64,000 nucleotides of DNA. Source: Caenorhabditis remanei (Eukaryota; Nematoda; Chromadorea; Rhabditida; Rhabditidae). How positions within the stretch are numbered: position 1 is the first letter of the stretch; the number at the start of each line of letters is the position of its first letter. Under the pieces are notes generated by a model. It was not told the origin of the DNA. It saw only the letters and a program-made list of their open reading frames with translations, and ran no database searches. Below are positions 32,901-42,497 of this stretch, one piece after another. The position numbers and the translations under genes are program-made. Location of the stretch: NCBI RefSeq assembly GCF_010183535.1, contig NC_071333.1:3720001-3784000 (forward strand). The letters run 5' to 3'.

Positions 32901-35900
32901 ACCTCCTCTCTTTTCGATGACAGCACGAAAACGTCTGGGGTAGGCATCGATGGTTGCACGCAGGTAATCTGGCGACAAAGCGTCCCATTCCTTGAACAGG
33001 GTTTTCTTCAGAGCCTCGATACTTGAGTGGGGTTTAGCATGGACCTTGTTTTGCAAAACCCTTAGATGGAGTAGTCCAAAGGATTGAGGTCTGGCAAGGA
33101 CGGTGGCCATTCGTCCTTGAGGATGAAATGAGTCTTGCACCACTGTTTCGACAACTTGGCTGTGTGTGCGGGAGCACCGTCTTCTTAGAACTCCCAGTGA
33201 CGTCCATTGAAGTGCTTCTGAACCCTGGGAAGGAATGTATTTTCTGCAATCGCTAAATGTAGACTTCCTTGTTGATTTTGACTCCTTGATCGACAAAAAG
33301 CAATGGTGACTTGCCATCAGCACATACTGCTCCAAAAATCATCACACTAGCGGGATGCGAGCCTTGATGAATCGTCTTTCCGTTGGCAAAAGGTTCCTCA
33401 AACGTCTCAGCAAACACTCGATGATTTTGAGGATTAAATTCGGCCTGTACCGTGAACAGCTTCTTGTCAGAAAACACTGTAATCAAGTGTTCAATATTGC
33501 GCGTGCGCTGAAGGAGCTTTTTCGATCTTTCGTGACGTTTCTTGGTTGTAGCTTCCGAGAGAACGGATGCTTTTCTTACACGATAACAGGTAAGCTTCAG
33601 CTTGTCTTTGACAATCCTTCCCAACAAACGCCGACTAATTTTCATACCTTTCGCCATTTTTCTGATGCTCCAATGCGCGATTCTTCTGATTCTCTCTTTC
33701 TCAGCTTTGATCCGATCTGGAGTAACGACTGTTGCTTTTCTTCCTCTCCCACGTCTATCCAAGAATGTTCCGAGCTTTTTAAAACGAGAAATCGAGTCAT
33801 ACACGGTTCTACTTGGGACTCCGAGCCGTTTAATGATGTCAACCGGAGCAACTCCTGCTTTGAAAAGGTTCAAAATGGAAGAGAGATGTGGACTCGGCGG
33901 AGCCATTCACCTAAAACAAAACCGATCGATCTGAATTTTGGCAGAATGATAAAACACAATATAATTAACAAAAATTTAAATAATACGCGCACCCGAATTG
34001 CGTCAATCGCCTTGCTTTATGGCACCAAACTTTTGTGCGGGTAATTCTGCGCCACCCTGTATACATCCAACAACTGTGAACAGACTCGCGCCGCAGCCAA
34101 ATTCCTGATTTTTTAAAAAGTTAGGTCTTTGTAAAAACGTTCCATGTTCATCAGGGCAAAGATAGGCTTCTGATAGTCTCATCAACTTCTTCTGATAGTC
34201 TTCAGCGAACGCATAAACTTTGGGCAAGAATATGCACTAACAACCAACCTGATATGTAAAGACAGTTCACGGCATACCGTACACCGTTCACCGTCTATCG
34301 TATACTTGAGCTTAACGTGAGGACCTTTTCCGACCGTTGACCGACGTTTCGGTTTAAACTGCCACGTTTCAAAGCGTCCTTATTTCTTACACCTAAAAAT
34401 GCATTTATTTCCAGATGCTTCATCTTCCGTTTGATGTACAACTGGGGTTTTTGGATCACTCATTGCACAGCTATCCCTCTAATCATCGAACGCTATACTG
34501 CAACCAGACTGATGGGGAAATACGAGAACCAATTCAACTGGCTCGGTATCTTTCTTGTCTTGGCGCAGGTGAGCTTTCAGAATCGTTAGAACAAGTGCCT
34601 AGTAGAATGTCTAGTCTGACGTCGGTTGAAAAACGTGAGAGTGTCTTCTGACTTGTGAACTCTCAAGGGGGTTTCAGTGAGAGTTAGAGTGGGTGGTGAA
34701 AACAAACATTGTTTTGTAGTTTCATTGTAGTTTCTCGGCGCTCTATAGCCCTCTCCTCCGCATATAATTGAAGGCCAATATTGCAAAAGCGTGAATAGTT
34801 ATCAAAAGTGTTTTGGTCCCAATTCCGAGTCCAGATCCCTAGTCAAGATGAAGTTACGGATCTAGACCTAGATGGCTGAAAAAGAAATCGGCTGAGATTT
34901 CCTAAACTAAACACAAATTTTGCTAAACGCATCCAGGAATCGAGAAAATTGAGCTTAAAGTTCAGCTTTGATCTCGATTCTTAAGCAGATTTTGCAAAAT
35001 TGTCTGCAAATTTCTGAAATAAGCTCTTTCGTGTACTTTTTTAGAGGAAGTATAGTCGAATGTCTAGTCTGACGTCGGTTGAAAAATGTGAGAGTGTTTT
35101 CTGACTTGTTAACCCTCAAGGGGGTTTGAGTGAGAATAGTGGTAAAAATAAACTATTTTTGGAATTGAAGGGTGGTGACGTAAGGGTGTGATGCTATATG
35201 TTGGCGGAAAGAGAAAGAGAGAGGACGCAGAGAAGCGAGACACTCTAGCTTATCCGCGCTCTCTAGCCCTCTTCACCGCTCATTCTCAGAGACCAATATT
35301 CCAAAAGCGTGAATAGCTATCAAAAAGTTGTCAACTACAAAAATAAGAACCGAGATTATATCTACATTACCAATGTGAATTCAAAAATCTGACTCATTAT
35401 TAGACAGTGTTATTAACTGGCAAAGTAAGGCAGTCTGGACCAGAGTTGCCGCCGAAAAAATGTATTTTCGGTTTTTCGAAAAAAGGAGGAGTTTTAAACC
35501 AAAAAATAGGTAAAAATGGCAAAAAATTCAAATTTTCGCTCTGAGGGTTTCTGTAATATGTTAATTTCAGTCATGTTACTCGTTTATCATCAATTATTTT
35601 TTAATTGTTGAGTGAATGAAAAAAAAATTTTTAGTTTTTTTTCGACAGAAATGTTTTTTCGTTTCTCGGATTTTTGTGGACCGACGAAAAAAAAATTTCG
35701 GTTTTTGGTTTTATTTCCGAACGAAGAAACAAGTTTTTTTGGGTCGATTCATTTTCGGCGGCAACCCTGATCTGAAGAAGCAAAAAAATTCCAAGAGAGC
35801 ACATTTTGCGCGTTTTCAAGGACGCATGATTATACACATTTTATGTGAGATACTGAGAGTCGCAGGCGATTTGACGCTCTAGCTTCTCTGCACTCTCTCC

Positions 35901-36744
35901 TCCTCCTATAACTTCTCCACCGCTCAAATTCAAAGCCCAAAATCTCGAAAGCTAGATGAGCTGTCTAAAATTTTCAACTACAAGAAAACATCAAAACTTT
36001 TAGCCCTGCCTTGCCGGCGTTCCCCTTATCTTTGCTTACATGAACCTCCGTTTCGAAGGGGTTTTCATGCCTTACTGCTCCGTCTACAATCCAGGATCCC
36101 CAACAATTGCTAATTTCAACTCAGGAGTGGCGATTGGTTGTCAGATTGTGGCTCGTATCTTGTTTGGAGTCTTATTCACTGTTAATAAGGTTGGTGGCAC
36201 GGGATGACACCAAAAATGTTGAAATTTTAGAACCGGCGGATCCGAATGCAAACCTCTTCGTTGTCCACCCGATTCCAGTTGGAGGAAAATAAGATGTAAC
36301 AAGCTTATTGACTGAAACCAAAAAGAAAAAATTCTTCTAGGACAATGCAATGCCTCTCCATCTACGCCAACCTCAGCTCCGTCTTCCTGTTCGTCCAAAT
36401 TTTTTCATTCAGTTACTTGCTCAGCATCTCCCCAGACATGCCAACAGAGAACTATTTGGCTTGGATGGAATGTAAGCACCCTCTAAAGAAGTGGTAAAAC
36501 AAAATAAATGAAAGTTTTCAGTCAACCAACAGTTCCCTGCATACGGTATCTTTTCAGTGCTCTTGATAGTTTATAAGATTAGATTGGTAAGTCCTTGAGT
36601 CGCTACGCAGTGAGGCCCTCAAAGTTATGTTTGCAGCTCCGCAGCAAAATTAACACGAATCTAAACCAACAAGTCCACCTGAATGAGACAGAAACGTATT
36701 TCGGAATCCTCGAGATGCAAATCAGAAATATTGAAAGACACTGA
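29921..36744 (+). CDS. Serpentine chemoreceptor, Srab/Sra-type 7TM GPCR
   Basis: Eight exons: 29921-29964, 30017-30265, 34415-34568, 36004-36189, 36231-36295, 36341-36471, 36522-36586 and 36637-36744. All have GT/AG ends and agreeing phases; they encode 333 residues, the usual length for the family. Seven hydrophobic segments are visible: about residues 19-41, 53-75, 97-122, 135-158, 188-208, 240-262 and 279-297. Family-type features are the IIQVHLFGFMLHCSGRIVLH segment, QPCDMIPNIYRCF at the TM3 start, and PLIIERYTATRL after TM3. A basic third intracellular loop with LSTRFQLEEN follows. Such receptors sit in sensory cilia of chemosensory neurons and detect odorants or pheromones. Intron 2 (4.1 kb) carries a Helitron-like and a mariner element, and intron 3 (1.4 kb) carries internal duplications. 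The coding frame is undamaged. Assignment between Srab and Sra is by motif memory. Confidence 0.9.
30288..32591 (+). mobile_element. Probable non-autonomous Helitron in chemoreceptor intron 2
   Basis: The 3' end is strong: a perfect 10-bp GC-rich hairpin (arms 32559-32568 and 32574-32583) followed 5 bp later by CTGG at 32588-32591 and a flanking T, which fits the Helitron rule (hairpin, CTRR, insertion at A^T). A candidate 5' end is TCTTCTTCCTACTA at 30288 after an A; it resembles the TC-start consensus but is less certain. The interior has no Rep/helicase coding capacity. It contains TTACTGTAG-type repeats (about 30440-30780) and the 60-bp minisatellite at 31141-31735. Confidence 0.65.
31141..31735 (+). 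repeat. 59/60-bp minisatellite rich in heat-shock-element-like motifs
   Basis: About ten units of AATCCAGAACCTTCTAGAAA plus a spacer ending AACTTTTGAATTTCGGCGGG. Variant order (ACTACT, CTTTTGG, CCTTCT, ACTACT with five A's) repeats after five units, about 299 bp. Most units contain GAACCTTCTAGAA, i.e. alternating GAA/TTC pentamers (nGAAnnTTCnnGAAn), the binding consensus of heat shock factor. Two units have five consecutive modules (31338-31350 and 31637-31650 regions). Flanking 30870-31140 is also dense in TTCnnGAA. Confidence 0.85.
32767..34059 (-). mobile_element. Tc1/mariner-family element with TA target site
   Basis: Perfect 27-bp terminal inverted repeats (32767-32793 and 34033-34059, outer bases CAGGGTGGCGCAGAATTA) are flanked by TA on both sides (32765-32766, 34060-34061). 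One transposase gene lies inside on the minus strand, with inactivating mutations. Size (1293 bp), TA duplication and single-gene layout are typical of the superfamily. It lies in intron 2 of the chemoreceptor gene, opposite in orientation, about 175 bp beyond the Helitron end. Confidence 0.95.
32883..33906 (-). pseudogene. Tc1/mariner transposase, inactivated
   Basis: The N-terminal frame (ATG at 33906) is open to about 33253 and has the paired helix-turn-helix region (GVAPVDIIKRLGVPSRTVYD and ISRRLLGRIVKDKLKL) and the first catalytic aspartate (VFSDKKLF). The rest needs a frame change: EDGAPAHTAKLSKQWCKTHF and then LPDLNPLDYSI carry the second and third acidic positions. Stops precede the first of these and replace the tryptophan after DYSI. 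Only 29 residues separate those two aspartates, shorter than the usual 34-37, which suggests a small deletion. The C-terminal YLRATIDAYPRRFRAVIEKR is recognisable and ends at 32883. The enzyme is not functional. Confidence 0.9.
34598..35345 (+). repeat. Two diverged direct repeats inside chemoreceptor intron 3
   Basis: Copy 1 (about 34600-34815) and copy 2 (about 35055-35345) share AATGTCTAGTCTGACGTCGG, TGAGAGTGT, CTCAAGGGGGTTT, the CTCTCTAGCCCTCT block and AAAAGCGTGAATAGYTATCA. A third, weaker stretch is at about 35870-35990. The order is the same in all three, indicating old local duplication or repeated insertion of one element. No coding content. Confidence 0.6.
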
Positions 36745-38034
36745 AGAAGAAAAAATGAATAACTTTTTGTGTATCATTGTGGGTAAACTCTAGCAAGGGC
36801 GCTCTCTCGAACGCTCACTTGTTTTTAGCTTCACTGCCAATAGAGCACGTTTGCTAGGGGTTTGCCGTGCTGATACATTCAAAAACATTCCAAAACTTTG
36901 TTCCTATGATAAACCTTGTTAATCAGAAAACCTTGCAATGGACAAGCACTATTCGAGCTAATCTACAATATCGACCTGAAAAAAGATCGTTCAAACAATT
37001 GGATATCGAAAGAACATCATTCAAGATGAAAAATTAGATTTCGCAGTTAGTTCTGTCGACAAACTACGAAATCATGAAGGAGATAGTGAAAAACCTGTCG
37101 GTCGTTCTATTAGAAAACTTTTGGTAAACTGATATCAAATAAGAAAGAGAAAAGGCTGCACCCATTTATGACTGACATTTAGAGGCGTTGTGCTTCATCC
37201 CATTTCACCTAAATGTTAATGTCCAAGACACTGTCTTTCACATTTTTCTTTTCGAAAGTAGAAAAGCTTTTTTTTAATTTGAATTGTTTTTGCACAATAA
37301 GAAAAGCACGAACTTTTTGATTTCAAGGTTTTTACTTTTCTCTCTTTCTGACTCGTTTTTACACTCAAAGTTGAATTTGCACTCTTCAATTTTAATTTTC
37401 TTGAGGGTAACAGGAGCGTCATGCGTGTTCAGTTATCAGCTCTGATTAATCGGAGCTATCACATTCCGAATTTCAATCCAAATATATTTTTGGCAACGTT
37501 TTTTTTTTGAGTTTTCTGCTTTTTGATGGGGATCAAACCTCAATATTAAAAGTTGTGTCTATGTCAAAAGGCTGGCATCTGCGTAAAACTGTGTGTGCGG
37601 AACTCATGACTGAACACGCATGCTTTATAGCAGTTCCCGACTGCGTCACGTGGTCTAGAAGGTGGTCTATAAGCTAACCTCAAATTTGAAAACTCTTCAG
37701 TAAACTATTCGTTTTTTTTGTTTCTGTGTGGAATGACACTATCAGACACTACAAAAAAAACTACAATCATTTATCACCAGAATTTCTAATTGTCGTGCTC
37801 CATGTCATCTCTTTCAAATATTAATGCACAATATACCCCATGCTCTCCTCCCTCTTTATGGGTGAGACTGTACGTTGTTCTCTTTATGACTATGTGCCTA
37901 TTGCTCCCACTATCTTCGTCTCGCGTTTTGTCTATTCCAACAAAAAAAACAACCAGTCGGTACACATGTTTTACCACTAAAGCAAAGTTGTTTTCTTTTG
38001 AAAATTCCTGTTTTCCGACTTGAAACGTTTTCAG
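36745..38034. other. Intergenic, no gene assigned
   Basis: AT-rich sequence after the chemoreceptor stop. Short open frames on both strands lack splice context or recognisable motifs. The final 50 bp lead into a TTTTCAG acceptor at 38034 next to the following start codon. Confidence 0.5.
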
Positions 38035-38035
38035 A

Positions 38036-38339
38036 ATGTCGCAATCTGCATCGAAGGTTCATTTGAAAGCACAGAGAGAAATTCAGAAGCATATCGACCA
38101 TGATCGTGAGTTTTTTAATGAAATCGTCTACCTTTTTTGGCCCTTTTTGAGTTTCAGATGAATTCTATTGCGCTTTTTTTGAAAAAAACGAAAAGAAAGA
38201 AGAAGTTTGTGTCTCGACGGTGGAATCTTTGGTGGAAGTGACCATCGGTAAGATGGATAAAAAAGAAGGTATCAAAACGATTGAAGATGGACAATCAGCA
38301 AGAATTGAGAAACCAAAAACTGAATCAGTTGATTCGTGA
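38036..38339 (+). CDS. Short paralogue of the coiled-coil zinc-finger gene (5' exons only?)
   Basis: ATG 38036 sits one base after a TTTTCAG acceptor, the layout expected for a spliced-leader trans-splice site. Exon 1 is 38036-38105 (70 bp) and exon 2 is 38158 onward. Exon 2 can end at TGA 38337-38339 (83 residues), or be spliced at the consensus donor 38336 (TC|GTGAGT). The product starts MSQSASKVHLKAQREIQKH and has acidic/lysine-rich stretches, with no known domain. Exon 1 length, intron phase and the split His codon match the gene at 42498. The two N-termini have similar spacing of basic residues and a Cys shortly after the junction. A repeat cluster begins 170 bp downstream, so the 3' part of the gene may have been displaced or lost. 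Confidence 0.55.
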
Positions 38340-38691
38340 GTTTTTAGAAACATTTTTTAAAACTGGGGAATAAATTTACAAAAAAGTATTCATGACCTTA
38401 CATTCTAACTTTCTTATTTCCTCACTTCGTTCTTCTCTTATTTTCGCCAAATTTTCCTATTCGACACACCGTCCACTCCTCCACAATTCGTTTTCCTCTA
38501 AACAAACATAACAAGCCGTTCTCCTCGTTTCATGGCGCTGACCTCTGCACCCTTTCTTACATTATCTGCGTCTAATTCAGTACGACCGAGCTATCTCTCT
38601 CTCTCTCTGTCTGTCTCGTTTGTTTTTCTTCCAGATAACAATATTCGAAGTATCGGGCAATAAAATCGTTTTTGCTTCCGTACTCTCTCCC

Positions 38692-38812
38692 AAAGTTTGT
38701 CCCGGGGACGAGATGTGGGTCTCGTTGCGGCTTTCTACCGTACTTCATTCATAAAAAGTTCTGGAAGTACAGTAGTCGCAACGAGACCCGCTCACGTCTC
38801 CGGACCAAACTT
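38692..38812. repeat. Hairpin MITE, about 50-bp arms
   Basis: The left arm (AAGTTTGTCCCGGGGACGAG..., GGTCTCGTTGCGGC) and right arm (GCAACGAGACCCGCTCACGT...ACCAAACTT) are inverted copies separated by about 17 bp. The GGTCTCGTTGCGA and TACTGTACTTC motifs resemble short palindromic repeats common in Caenorhabditis. It interrupts a copy of the surrounding dispersed family. Confidence 0.7.
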
Positions 38813-39720
38813 TTCGCACACTTTCTTGCATAATTTGGGTCTAAATTCGTTTGTTGAGAACGAATCCTCGTTCGATTTATTTCAAAACTCCCCAAAATGT
38901 TTTCCCCAAGATTTCAAAAAATCGAAACACCACGAGACGGACAATAATCCGTTTCCGTCTTCTGATTTTCCTATTCTTTTTTCTATTTCCTTTGACCATC
39001 TTTCATTTGACAATATCTTGCAACCAGTTAGTCGCTACAAAGCAACTGTACCATCCAATCTGCGTCTCTCCTCTAATATCATATCCCTTTCTCCTCAGCA
39101 TCCTGCACTTCCTTCTTTTCTGCTTATTTTTGTATACCATTTGTCTCATTATGTCTGTCGTCTATTCACTCATCACTCTCTCTAACAGGCCGTTCCCCTC
39201 GTTTCATGGCGCTGACCAATGGGCCTTTTCTTACATTGCCTGCGTCTAAACTAGTACGGTCGACATCTCTCTCTCTCTCTCTCGTTCGTTCGTTTTTCTC
39301 CCAAATAACAATATTAGAAACAAGCCGAGACGGGGAATAAAACGGTTTTTGCTTCCGTGCTCTCCAACTTCTTTTCTATTTCTCTCCCTCTTTCTAAACA
39401 TTTATTAATTTTTTTTCTTCTGATATTATCCTTCTTAGTTTCTTTATTTTTTTCTATTTCTTTCTACTACTTTTCTTTCAAAAATGCCTGTTTGTCCCTC
39501 CTACAATAGCGTATCTTTCTCTCGGCTAGGAAATTAGGGAATATAAAACAATCATAGCAGGTCGTACCCATTGATGTGCGGAACAAGAAATTCGGGAAGT
39601 CGGAACTTTTCAGAATTTTTTTTCGGAAGTTTCGGTACTCGGAAATATTCCGAACTATTCTTTTCAGAAGTTCCGGAAATTTTCAGAGCTTGGTTATTCA
39701 AGTTTTTCAAATCAATAAGA

Positions 39721-40192
39721 GTTGCATGGAATTCCGACTTCCGACTTCCGGATATGAAAATTTCACTTCCATGCAACTCTGGTGCATATATCAGCGCCAT
39801 GAAACAAGGAATACGGCCTGTTATGCATTTCTGTGTTGATGAACAAACTTGTGGAGGGGTGAATGAAGTTATCGGCCTCCTTGTGGTGTTCCGCAAAAAA
39901 ATTTGAAAGATGATAAGACAATTTTGAGAAAAAAAGAGGAAACGTGCTGAGATGTTTTGACAGACTGTACAAAATCACTCAGACTCATCCAGCGACGTCT
40001 GTTATATCTATCTGCATACATACAGTAATGACCATAATTCTTACAACTACGGCCGTTTTCAGTTAAAATGAACAAATTTGAGAATGATTACAGTATTACT
40101 GATTAAAACCAAAATGTTTTTAAAGGATCACACAGATCAAGAGTAGATTTTCATTTTTGTAGTTGACAACTTTTTGTACAAACACTCCCTTT
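39721..40192 (+). repeat. Left arm of a 470-bp inverted duplication
   Basis: Near-identical, in reverse orientation, to 41596-42066. It contains half of a mariner-like MITE end (TACAGTAATGACCATAATTC at 40021), the AGTTGTCAACTACAAAAATG-complement motif near 40160, one dispersed-repeat core and a foldback palindrome at its outer edge. The 1.4-kb spacer carries further repeats. Confidence 0.8.
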
Positions 40193-41313
40193 TTAAAATC
40201 AATAAACATACAATGGAACAAAAATTTGGTAACTTTTGGGTCAGATGTGACGTTCTGACACCGTTCATGGTAGTTTTGCAGCAATTTTTTTTGATTCTTC
40301 ACGAATTCTTTTTTTTTTCATCACGAAAATATTTGAATATCCGGAAATTTTGGAATCGAAGTTTTTTCAAAAATTGTTTGCGGCAATTGGAAATTTCCGA
40401 AAGTTCAAAAAAACGGTAATTTTCCGACGAAAAAAAAACCGAAAACCTCTTTTCCTTCTTGCGAAATTCCCTAAATTTTTTCCCAAGATTTCAATGATCG
40501 AACCACCACAAAAAGAACAATAAACCGTTCTCGTTTCAATATTTTCAGAGATTCTTCTAATTTTCCTATTCTCATCCCTATTTCCTTCTATCATATTTTT
40601 TCACAATATCTATCAACCTTTTAGTTTCTCCAACACAATCTTAGCATATGTACCATCCAGTCTGCGTCTCTCCTCTATTATCATATTTCTTTCTCTCACC
40701 ATCACGTTGTTCCCCCTTTTCTGTACACTATTTGCAAAATTAAGTTGGCTCCCTATGCACTCATCACTCTCTCTAACAGGCCGTTCCCCTCGTTTCATGG
40801 CGCTGACCTATGCACCCTTTCTTACATTGCCTGCGTCTAAACTAGTACGGTTTGCAAAATTATGTCGGCTCCCTATGCACTCATCACTCTCTCTACAACT
40901 ATTGCGCAACACGTCGTCGACCAGAATGTACCCCCACTAGTCGAAACCATGCCTATGCACCTCACCACACTTCGACTAGCTGCCTCGTTTTTCCTTCTTC
41001 TCTTGTCTATGAGTATAGGATTGTTTCGACTAACCGGGACATAATCTGGTGAATGACGCGTTGCTAAGATTGCGTGAAGGCTAGAGAGTGTGATGAGTGA
41101 ATAAAATGCAGTCATAATCAAGCAAATGATATAACATGAATGAGCAGAAAAGGGGGAAATGTATTGTGCAGAGGAAAAGGGACATGATATTTGATTAGAG
41201 ACGCAGATTGAATGGTCCAGTTTCCTTGGAGAGACTAACAAGTTTATAAATATTGTTAAAAGAAAGTTGGCAGAAGGAAATATCAAAAAGAATAAAGAAG
41301 TAGAGTTGTTACA

Positions 41314-41762
41314 TACACTACCGGTCAAATGATCATGGACTTTGGCCGTTTTCAATAAAAATGACCAAATTTGAGAGTATGTCATGGTAATACTGACTGT
41401 CCAATCAAGTAAATTATTTGTGGTTCATACAGATTGAAACTAGAGCTTCATTTTCGTAGTTGACAACTTTTTTGCACGGGCACTTCCTAGAGAGTTATGG
41501 TCATTTCAAGACGGCAGCTTAAAAATCGCACTATTTTGGACTGAAACTGGTAGATTTGGGAACGAAATTATTTTATCCATATCTAACTTGCTAGGGAGTG
41601 TTTGTACAAAAAGTTGTCAACTACAAAAATGAAAATCTACTCTTGATCTGTGTGATCCTTTAGAAACATTTTGGTTTTAATCAGTAATACCGTAAGCATT
41701 CTCAAATTTGTTCATTTTAACTGAAAACGGCCGTAGTTGTAAGAATTATGGTCATTACTGTA
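41314..41762. repeat. Mariner-like MITE with TA ends
   Basis: Ends TACACTACCGGTCAAATGAT (41314 onward) and the complement of TACAGTAATGACCATAATTC (ending 41762) start with TACA, and both lead to GGCCGTTTTCA. This is the layout of Tc1/mariner derivatives. The interior holds AGTTGTCAACT motifs and no open frame. Its right half is part of the inverted duplication. Confidence 0.65.
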
Positions 41763-42066
41763 TGTATGCAGATAGATATAACAGACGTTGCTAGATGAGT
41801 CTGAGTGATTTTGCAGAGTCTCTCAAAACATCTCAACACGTTTCATCTTTTTGTTTTTTCAAAATTGTCCCATTATCTCTCAAATTTTTTCGCAACACCA
41901 CAAGGAGGCCGATAACTTCATTCACCCCTCCACAAGTTTGTTCATCAACACAGAAATGCATAACAGGCCGTATTCCTTGTTTCATGGCGCTGATATATGC
42001 ACCAGAGTTGCATGGAAGTGAAATTTTCATATCCGGAAGTCGGAAGTCGGAATTCCATGCAACTCT
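41596..42066 (-). repeat. Right arm of the inverted duplication, with a nested foldback element
   Basis: Inverted copy of 39721-40192. Its distal end has a short palindrome (AGAGTTGCATGG...CCATGCAACTCT, 42003-42064) inserted into the dispersed-repeat core. GATATATGCACC before it and GATATGCACC after it look like a target-site duplication. Confidence 0.75.
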
Positions 42067-42497
42067 GATATGCACCCTTTCTTACATTCTCTGCGTCTAA
42101 ACTATCTGCATTCTCTGCGTCTAAACACTCTGCATTCTCTGCGTCTAAACAAAACTCTTCTTCCTATTTCTCCCAGATAACAATATTCGAAGAATTCAAT
42201 AAATCCAGACTTTCGTAATATCGGTTCGGTCGGTCCGGAGTTTAAAACTGTGCACAAAATTTTATGAAATGTTTTGAATTTTATGTCAAAAATAGTCGAG
42301 AATCTTATGTATACTTGAGTCAAGCATAACAAGCCGTAACCTTGTTCTCTCTCTCTCTCTCTCTTTCTCTCTCTCCCATGTTAGTTACCCTAAATAAGAC
42401 CGACTATTCGCATTATCTGTAACATTTTTGTACTTTTCAATGTTCTCATCAGCAACAAAATCTTTTGTTTTATGTAAAAATATGAATAAATTTCAGA

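Larger units (their letters stand above)
38508..42205. repeat. Cluster of one dispersed repeat family (several copies)
   Basis: A conserved core (GCCGTTCYCCTCGTTTCATG, then GCGCTGACC and TTTCTTACATT...CTGCGTCTAA) occurs at about 38511-38590, 39184-39264, 40774-40855 and 41959-42113. Longer matches upstream (TGTACCATCCARTCTGCGTC, CTCATCACTCTCTCTAACAG) define two fuller copies, about 38840-39345 and 40455-40870, and an inverted part at about 41090-41310. CT runs follow the cores. The family is not recognised; it has no coding potential. Confidence 0.7.

Noticed and set aside
33355..34044. Long plus-strand open frame across the mariner element
   Set aside because: It is the antisense of the transposase, whose minus-strand frame has recognisable helix-turn-helix and catalytic motifs.
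39552..42100. Matching open frames on opposite strands (about 39552-39896 and 41795-42100)
   Set aside because: They lie in the two arms of an inverted duplication of non-coding repeats.
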